Shown here piece by piece: positions 56,460 through 64,000 of a stretch of 64,000 nt of DNA; positions within the stretch are counted from its first letter, which is position 1, and each line of letters opens with the position of its first letter. Origin of the DNA: Labia minor (Eukaryota; Arthropoda; Insecta; Dermaptera; Spongiphoridae); NCBI GenBank assembly GCA_963082975.1, contig OY720350.1:48686734-48750733 (forward strand), given 5' to 3'. The translations under genes and the position numbers were made by a program. The notes below the pieces were generated by a model, which worked only from the letters and a program-made list of their open reading frames with translations, was not told the DNA's origin and made no database searches.

Positions 56460-56960
56460 ATGTATTTATCTATATTTGTGACTCTGCGAAACTCAAAAAT
56501 TCTTGACCCCAACAACCACTTTCCTTCAAGTACCCCTATCCTGAGCTACAACCATCCAACTCTTAGTTTCTCTCAACTCTCTCTCTCGTCCCTTTCTACA
56601 TTATCCACCCACTGTATCCTTGGTCTTCCAATCGGTTCTCTGCCCAAATATATTTTTCGCATTCTTGCTATGTGTCCTGTCCATCACAGCCTTCTTAATT
56701 TTATTACTCTATGTTGGTTGATGCATAGAGATCATGCAATTCCTCGTTATGCAGTCTCCGCAATTGAGCCCGGTGAGCTCATCTTTTTTTGGCCCATAAA
56801 TGCTGCTAAATTCTCTGAATCTAATATCGTCTCTTAAATTCATAGACCATGCCATTCATATGTGATTCAAGTAATAATAATAATATATAATAATATATAA
56901 TTTATATATTTCTTTAGGCTTACAGAATCTAAGTATTTAAATTTTTCTACAATTTAAAAC
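56460..56960 (-). mobile_element. LINE 3' remnant
   Basis: TTGTGACTCTGCGAAACTCA (tail side), CCTATCCTGAGCTACAACCA, CCACTGTATCCTTGGTCTTC, CATAGAGATCATGCAATTCC, TTTGGCCCATAAATGCTG and, at the far end, AATCTAAGTATTTAAATTTT (reverse complement of the FKYLG codons). It is decayed and has internal deletions. The 125-aa plus-strand frame is a shadow. Confidence 0.82.
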
Positions 56961-56986
56961 TCTAAATTAATTTATATAAATGTTAT

Positions 56987-57543
56987 TATTATCTCGTAAG
57001 AGATTTTGATGTTTTTATACGTTTTGAAGGTTCCTGAATCATTTTCACTAAGGTTGAGAAAAATGTCTGTGTGTGTGTGTGTATGTAACCAAGATTACGC
57101 AAAAACGGTTTGAGCTAGAATGATGAAATTTGTTACATGGGCATTATTCAAAATTCATAGTTTTCTATCAACTTTTGAGAAATGTGACTCAACCGGAAGA
57201 GGGTCATTACCTACAACGTTTTGATTTTTTTCTTTTAAAGTGACCGTAAAAATAAAGATATATGTTTGATAATTTTTCACATGATTAATGATTGTATAAA
57301 ACTGCTATATCTAGAATTTCAGCTTGATTTATTTGCTGAAAGTACCAAAATTAATTTTTTAACACTGCAAATCTCACGCGCCAACACGTGACGTGGTGCC
57401 ATCAACAAAAAGCCAAACATCAATAAATATTATTTATTAATTTTAATTTATAATTTAATTAATTTAATTTAATTTAAATTAATATATGTTATTTAATCCA
57501 ATTCAAATTTGCGAGATAGTCGATTGGAGACACTCCAGATTTT
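56987..57543 (+). mobile_element. Family B element, near-complete
   Basis: Starts ATCTCGTAAGAGATTTTGAT (the GCGATCACG part is deleted), (TG)n core 57066-57084, GAAATTTGTTACATGGGCAT, AACCGGAAGAGGG, and 3' end GCGAGATAGTCGATTGGAGA with hairpin TGGAG-ACA-CTCCA (57525-57537) and GATTTTTTT. Confidence 0.86.
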
Positions 57544-58700
57544 TTTTCAAATGAATTTATATAATTAATTAATTCTATATAATTTGTTAAGATAGTAGTC
57601 GGCCTTCACAACGAATCAGAGGTTCTGTGAACCCACATTTCATCTAATATCGCATGCCACATAATATATATAAATATATATATATGTGTGTGTGTTCATA
57701 TTAAATTTAATAATACAATTTTGTGAAATACACAAAGCTATTGTATAAAAATATTAAACATTACCATATGAATAATTTAATTATTTTCTTTAAATACATT
57801 GTTTTAATTTTCACTATTGTAGAAGATGTAACTTAAACAAATAATAATGTATTATATTTACAAAGCTATATATAGATAAGGCCCTCTATTTCCTTGTATT
57901 TCGTTATAACAATTTGTGATGTATGACAAAATAATATAAATATTTTTCCTTAAACTTTTATTTATTTAGATATTATGTCAAAATAATTTACAATTGATAG
58001 CGAGAGAGTAAAGAGTGGGAGATCGAAAAATATAGAATATCAAACTACTTGATGTCACTTTTTATTAATCCTAAATTTATCATACGGAGCATACTCAAAT
58101 AAACTTAAAATGATTAGACGATGAGTTTATTTTCAAATGCATTCTCTAAATAAATAAGCTAATATCTATATCTATATCTATATATAAAATGCTTTCAATA
58201 AGATGAAGGGATTAACAAAAATTAAAACTAAAATTCATTTTATCTTGAATTGATTCAAGTTCAAATTAAATAAATAAATATTAATATAATATTTTATAAT
58301 AGCTTTCAATGGATTAAAAAAAAAATGATATTTTTCTTATACATCAAAGATTAGTAAAGCCAAAAATGATCAAAAGAGGATAAAGAAAACATATTTTTTT
58401 TTTGAATTTACTGATATCAAATTTTAATGCAAATAAATTTAGGCGGGTATATTTATAATATTCACATATGAAATAATACATCTGACGATTAAACAACTAT
58501 TATGCTTTCTTTTTCTTTTTCTTTTACGATTAACTATCTCAGAACTAAATCAAATTCCTCGTAATAAAATTTTAGCAATAATTAATATGTTAAAACTTAA
58601 TAAAGTCTTTTCAATATATATTTAATGTAGGTTTAAAATAGCATACATAATCAAGGACCACTGCATCAATATAGAGAGAGTATATTAAAAAAGTAAATAA
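57544..58700. other. AT-rich filler
   Basis: A richer patch at 57600-57660 (TCGGCCTTCACAACGAATCA); (TATC)n near 58170-58190. No gene recognised. Confidence 0.5.
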
Positions 58701-59124
58701 TACGCGGGGAGATCAATAAGTCCGTGACTTTTTGAATTTCCCGCCCTTTAAATGAAATGGCAACACTGCTGCTGTCACCAGGCAATTATCAGCTGATTCC
58801 TGAAGAAATTTGAACCAGCTGGAAATTTTATTTTTGTTTGAAATCCATTAGGATATATATAGCGGACTACTTCGTGATTTGAGAAGAAAAGGAAAAAAGT
58901 TCCCATGAAAATCCATGAATTGGGATACGAATCCCTCATACGCCCTATTCGCCGGATTTAGCCCCGAGTGAATATTTCTTGTATCCATACCTGACTAGGC
59001 GAAAAGAGATATCTAACAAATCTAATATATTTTGATGTCCTTGATATAGCTCAAAGAGACCTAGTGGAAAAATAAAATATTTTTTTATCCAAACACCTGT
59101 GTTTCATTCAAAAGTCACCGAGTA
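58701..59124 (+). mobile_element. mariner, internally deleted
   Basis: Left TIR TA-CGCGGGGAGATCAATAAGTC then CGTGACTTTTTGAAT, as in the mariner at 21931. The right end is ATTCAAAAGTCACCGAGTA, which lacks the outer ~17 bp. Most of the transposase is deleted. The plus strand still shows AAAATCCATGAATTGGGATA (KIHELGY) and CGCCGGATTTAGCCCCGAGT (SPDLAPSEY) before the end AAAGAGACCTAGTGGAAAAA (KRDLVEK), so the D34D region's last acidic residue area is there in broken frames. Confidence 0.85.
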
Positions 59125-61199
59125 TAAACGGAAATATACGAAAATTGTACTGCTCGAAATTGTAACTTTTGTGAGGTCTTAGAATCATCACTGACATAAG
59201 TTAAGGCCCCAATATAGATATATATTTCAAACTAATATATCTCTGATATAACCTTTTATCAAATATTTATTTCGTAATATAAAGTAAAATATGTATTTTC
59301 ATTTTCTATATTCTGGATATGTAAAAAATTCCAATTTAATTTTGTTTTATACTAACTAACTTAATTGATAGGCGTTTTTAAATAAATCATAAAAACTAAA
59401 TAAACATAAAATAATATATAAATGATTATTTATAATTATTTATAAATATATATGTATATATATAATTTGAATTATGTTATGACATAAAAGATAATTATTT
59501 TAGAAAATATTTTTTCATTTTAATTATTATCATTCTTAGTAATTATCTAATTATAATTTATATATATATATATTATAGAATGTTAGAGTAGATATTGACT
59601 GTTCTATCTTATATTATCAAATTTTATCTATAATTTATTACAATTTATTAAATAATAATATATAATGAACTATTCTAAGATTTTATTTCATTTTCAAATT
59701 GTATTATTGTATTTTCGATTTGGATTGATGGCCTATATTTATAATTTAAATGATGTCTCTTCCAGCTGTTTGGAATTTGAGAATCTGGTCAACCAAATGT
59801 GCATTTTTTTTTTATGCACTCCAAACTTGCTACATTTGTATTACTACATTGTACATACAAAAGAATCCGGGCCAATTCACTATTTCCCCCATCCTCTTTA
59901 GCCACCCTTCCCTCTCCTCAACACGCTGTTTTTTTTTTAAATGACAATCTTCTTAAAAGCCCTCCTGTTAGTATCATCATCTGATGCTGTAGCAGCTGTA
60001 TTATCCTGAGATATTTTGTTTCTTTGGATAGTAAAAAAAAAATATTATAAAGAAGCTATATAAATTTGAAGGGAGTCTCATCCCACCCCATGAATAGAGA
60101 AAAAGAAAAGAGATAATTTATTGTTATAGAAAAATCGTAATTTCTATATTCTAAGGATTAGGAATTTTATGATGAGAAAGAGAGAATTCGAAGGATGATG
60201 GTGATGGAGTGAAGAGATAGATAGGTGGGGGATGCTGGGGGTTGAGGTAATATGTTTTTATGGTCCACTTGTTGATACATTCATTAAATCGATCCGGTCC
60301 AGAGGTTTATTTTTGTTTTTTCTTTATCTAACCTTGGAATGTTAGTTGGTGATTTGTTGATTTTTTTTTTTTTTTGAAAAAGGGAGGAGAAAGGACCTCT
60401 TTTGTCTTCTAAGTGGGTGCGCTTTCGGCAAAACTACCTTTCTTTTAATGGGCCGCGAAACAGCACATAAACTGGATATGGATCATCTTAAATGATTGGG
60501 GATAACAAGACTGACATTTTTAAATTAATATTTCACTCTGTCAAAATGTGTCTCGAGATTAAATCCAACAAAAGAAATTTCATATATAGATCAATTAAGT
60601 AGTTTTTTGAGAAAAAATAAACTCTCTCTAAATAGTTTTTTATTTTAATTTTAAGTTTAAGACATTATTTTTAATAATTCCCTTCTTGTTTTAAATTTGG
60701 TTGCTTAAATACATTTCATCAAAACTAAAGGATATATTGTTTGATGAAAAAATAAGTTTCCCAAATTCAAATTCAAGAGTTGAAATAAAAATAAAAATCG
60801 TTTATAATTTACATGAGATTATTACTAAAATAAATTCCATTCAACGAAGAGAGAGAGAAAATTTATAATTTATAAATAAATTGATCAAGATTAAAATAAT
60901 GTTAAAAAGTCGTTTTTTAAATAACAAAATTGAAAACTTTTCATTTGTGTAATATTAGTAACATAAGTCAAAATTATGATAAAAGTTTTATTCAAGTGCA
61001 ATATTCTCGTTTAATATACAAAGTCCGAAAATGATGATTATATAATATAATTTAAATAAATTTAAAAGTAAATTCTTCACATTTGAATTTATCGCTCTGT
61101 AATTTAATAACAACTCAAGGGAGGACACAAATTGATCCTTGACCAGGTATATCACTTTGAAATTCATTTAAACAAAGTAATAATAAATAAATATAAATA
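59125..61199. other. Mostly AT-rich; richer block at 60370-60490
   Basis: The stretch GGACCTCTTTTGTCTTCTAA, GTGGGTGCGCTTTCGGCAAA, AATGGGCCGCGAAACAGCAC (60390-60460) is unique and GC-richer and may be conserved non-coding sequence. 60180-60245 is G-rich on the plus strand. The three overlapping small frames near 59665-59984 look like chance. Confidence 0.4.
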
Positions 61200-61613
61200 T
61201 AAATTTTTTTTATAAAATAACGTTTTTTGATGTACTAAAAAGAATAAAATAATTTTTCTATAAAGCTGACAAAGTTTATGGATGAATTGCTTCATGTACA
61301 TCGAAAAACGTTGAACGCATTTGCTTTCTATTTCTATGAAACATCAAGTCAAAATTTTGTAATTATAAAATTTTTATTAAATATATAAACTGGCAGATTT
61401 TTTTATTATAAAATAAAATTGATAGTTTAAGAGCTAAGAATTAATCTTTTATTATTTTTCACTGTAATATACTTATAGTATGTAACGAATTTTAAAAGAA
61501 TTATTATTTTCTTAAATTTACCTATTATCAATCAAATCCAAAGCAGTTGATTATATTAGAAGAAATAGTGTTACTTGTTAATAAAGTATTTTAGTGTGGT
61601 ATGTAAGTATATT
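61200..61613. repeat. Repeat I, copy 2 (Y and X parts)
   Basis: Y at 61205-61325 (GATGTACTAAAAAGAATAAA, CATGTACATCGAAAAACGTT) and X at 61439-61613 (TCTTTTATTATTTTTCACTG, AATCAAATCCAAAGCAGTTG). Order and orientation differ from copy 1 at 51562. Confidence 0.65.
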
Positions 61614-62385
61614 GTCTTATATTGGATGACTTAGGTATGGTGGTTTATGAGAAAAAATGTTTTGTAAATAGGATTAAATTAATTTGGTAGCACTCTGGAT
61701 TACTTTAGAAGAATAAATGGGTATTGAATCCGCGAAGGTTGATAAGGGAAATGATAAAATTGAATTCGTTCAGATTAAAAATACATATATAAAATTAAAC
61801 TAAAATTATGTATTTAATAAAAATAGAAGAATTAATATTATAACAATAGATAACAAAGAAATTATAGAGTTGATATGGTGCCGTTATAAATAGGAAGATT
61901 ATAAATTAAATGGAATTGAGTTTCATTAAGTAATTGCAATTATTTAAATATGGGTCGACCGCTTAGCTGTTATTTAATCAATAATGAGTTCAGGGAACAG
62001 TGGGACTTCATGTGGTGATTCTTGGTTATTTCCCCAAGGTATCGTTTCTTCGCAGGCAAACCTTCCTTGCTCCACGGGTTGATCCTTGTAGTTTTTCTCA
62101 CTTAGTCTAAAGTCACCTCCCTTAAACTATCCAAGAATATTCAAAAATCATATAGGGACCAGATGGGATACATTTTTATGAGTTTTTTAAAAACAAGAAT
62201 TCAAGAAATATCTTAACTTTTAATAGAATATATTTCTATTGTCTTTGTCGGCTGGTTTATTTGATGGGTTACGCCAAAAGTTCTTTCATTCTCCATCCCA
62301 ACAATTTCTTTATATTCTCTCACATTGTTCAAAAAATAACCTTGCCCCCACCATTACATACCAAAATGCACATTTATGCTTATAT
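61614..62385. other. Sequence between two parts of repeat I
   Basis: About 770 bp without recognisable genes separating X from Z of repeat I. It may be an insertion, but no clear termini or duplication were found. A richer stretch lies at 61950-62130 (GGGTCGACCGCTTAGCTGTT, CTTCGCAGGCAAACCTTCCT). Confidence 0.4.
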
Positions 62386-62450
62386 ATTACAATATATATA
62401 AATTATAGATCTATAAAGGTATTTAATTGCATAGAAATAAAATATATATA
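62386..62450. repeat. Repeat I, copy 2 (Z part)
   Basis: AATTATAGATCTATAAAGGT then ATAGAAATAAAAT matches 51729-51775 of copy 1. Confidence 0.5.
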
Positions 62451-62619
62451 TTAACAAAGTGTTTTTATCTCCTTTATTAGGTAATAATTATTATAAAATT
62501 AAAATTACCTAATTAGAATAATCTATGTATTTCGATAAATTATGTATTATAATTTGATATAAAATTATTCCTATCATGTCCTGAAGAGAATCTCATTTTG
62601 AATAATGAATGCCCTAATG

Positions 62620-62945
62620 CATTGTTAGCTGATTGTGTAATTCGATTTCTTATTTTCCAATTCACCTCTCCATCCCCCACCAACTTTCCCCCTCTCATTC
62701 ATCATCCCCGCCCCCAGGTCCTTTCGTCGTACTTCAATCCATTATTTATTTCCTTTCAACTGGCAACATCTTGATCATGTTCCGGGCATAAATCACAACC
62801 AATTAGCGATGGATGATTTTGTTATATCTCGCCGTCAAATGGGACAAGTACTATTTATTTGCCACTTAAACACTCCCGTGATGGATGATTTGCTAAATTA
62901 TCTCCATCTTCCCCCTCCATGTTCATAACTCCCTCCTTCCCCTCT
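62620..62945. promoter_or_regulatory. Candidate conserved non-coding block with paired PBX/HOX-like sites
   Basis: A complex, GC-richer island with no coding frame. GATGGATGATTTT (62808-62820) and TGATGGATGATTT (62879-62891) are near-identical copies about 71 bp apart that fit the PBX-HOX type site TGATNNAT. CACAACCAATTAGCGATGG and CCACTTAAAC, NK-like, are nearby. Developmental enhancers often look like this, but nothing here proves activity. Confidence 0.3.
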
Positions 62946-64000
62946 TTTTAATGATTTACATTTAATATAGGTATAAATAATTTTAAAAGTTAAGCAAAAT
63001 TAGCGATTATTTATTAATATTTGGGATTTATGTGTGTTGCGATTGATAATTTATATCTGTTTGGGTACCTTCGTAATAAATATTGATGTTTTATCGTTTA
63101 ACAGTTTCGTTTAGGTGAATTTTTTTCTATTTTGCTTCTCTCTCTCTCCATTGACTTTAATGAAAATTAAGTGATATTTATTACTTCCTTCACTACCATT
63201 AATTTTTACTTAAACAACTTTGCCATTAAGTTAGTATATTTTAAACATTATATTCACTGAATAAATTATTAGTAATTTTATATTTATTATGCTTTTCTAA
63301 AAAAGGTAACATTAATTTAATAAAACTAACGTTTATTATTTTTTTTTATTATTTCATAATATTTTGACAAGGAAGAAGATATTTTAAGATAAGTAATAAT
63401 AATATATATTACCATGAGAATATTTAAATATAATAGTTAAATAAAATTTAAATTTATTATTATTGTTATTTTATTATTATTTGAAAAATAATCATTTATT
63501 TTCTAATGAATCTAAAATTATATATAAAAAAAAAATAATTTTAACAGTACTGTAATAATTATTAAATATCAAAAGAAAATGATTCTTATTCAAGTATTAG
63601 ATCTCCGGCCTTCATCAATCATTCATTCCCCTTCTTCTCCCTTTCTTTCTTCACATCTTGTATAAATACCATCCCGTTGAAAATTGATTTCCTTATTTTT
63701 CTATTTAAAAAAATAACATAAGGAGAAAAGATCTATTTTTAAATTTATTTACTCATTTCTAAAAAAACAAACTATTTATTTAAAAAATAAATAAATAAAA
63801 ATAGATATATTAATTATCTATAGGTAATAATAAATTTAATACTTTATTTTGTATTTTTATCAAATAAATCGAAAATATACAAAAAGATTATTTTTACATT
63901 AAGTGTTCCATAAAATGCAAAAAGATGTAATATTCAATTTAAGAATATACAGTATTTATATATAATACCTGGAACACCGACCATTTAAAAAATATTGATA
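62946..64000. other. AT-rich filler
   Basis: Nothing recognised besides a short richer patch at 63600-63680. Confidence 0.5.

Noticed and set aside
1-64000. LTR retrotransposon or other virus-like element
   Set aside because: I found no long direct terminal repeats, no gag/pol-type frames and no capsid or envelope-like protein; the reverse transcriptase pieces are all of LINE type.

Overview
This is an AT-rich (by eye roughly three-quarters A+T) eukaryotic window in which I can support no intact host protein-coding gene. What it holds is a dense graveyard of transposable elements and small repeats in AT-rich filler. The element mix (LINE remnants of the 'endonuclease-reverse transcriptase' type, Tc1/mariner and hAT DNA transposons, Helitrons, tRNA-derived SINEs, TC/CA/TA microsatellites) fits an arthropod, most likely an insect. 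That is an inference from element types; no host gene confirms it. I saw no LTR retrotransposon, virus-like element, rRNA or CRISPR array.

Layout: 1-7.8 kb has part of a long-TIR MITE, one copy of interspersed family A, LINE 3' fragments, a nest of family B copies and a complete MITE. 9-16 kb has three minus-strand LINE remnants, two of them fused to a Helitron 3' end, and two Helitron-like sequences. 16.5-22.8 kb has a full SINE, a TA-flanked MITE, copies of families B and A, a long inverted repeat, a mariner relic and a LINE endonuclease relic. 22.8-36.2 kb is mostly AT filler with three family A copies or fragments, an A-related copy, one family B copy and a possible small exon on the minus strand. 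36.3-43.9 kb has a recent tandem duplication, the single family C copy, a second SINE, and a LINE fragment split by a hAT element that still shows the transposase C-terminus. 45-51 kb has families B and A and a 1.8-kb Helitron with a 246-codon open frame for the helicase C-terminus. 51-64 kb has a repeat in two rearranged copies, the second complete long-TIR MITE, a Helitron-LINE chimera, a small hAT, more LINE and family B sequence and a deleted mariner.

The main unexpected signal is that families A (six copies or fragments plus one relative), B (eight pieces) and C (one copy) share one plan: a short subterminal inverted repeat, a microsatellite core, a conserved stretch of about 110 bp containing GAAATTTGGTA and later ACCGGAAG, a 3' hairpin and a T-rich end, with no target-site duplication seen. 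This matches non-autonomous rolling-circle elements (Helentron/HINE type). B and C also align at both ends and appear to be old sisters. A second signal is a Helitron family whose 3' end (hairpin plus CTAG) is joined to a LINE 3' end at the same junction in several copies.

Between the repeats are short islands of higher GC and complexity (for example near 16.1, 21.3, 25.9, 46.2, 48.4, 52.6, 60.4 and 62.8 kb). With no exons around, they are candidates for conserved non-coding (enhancer) sequence in a large intron or gene desert, but nothing in a single sequence can prove that.
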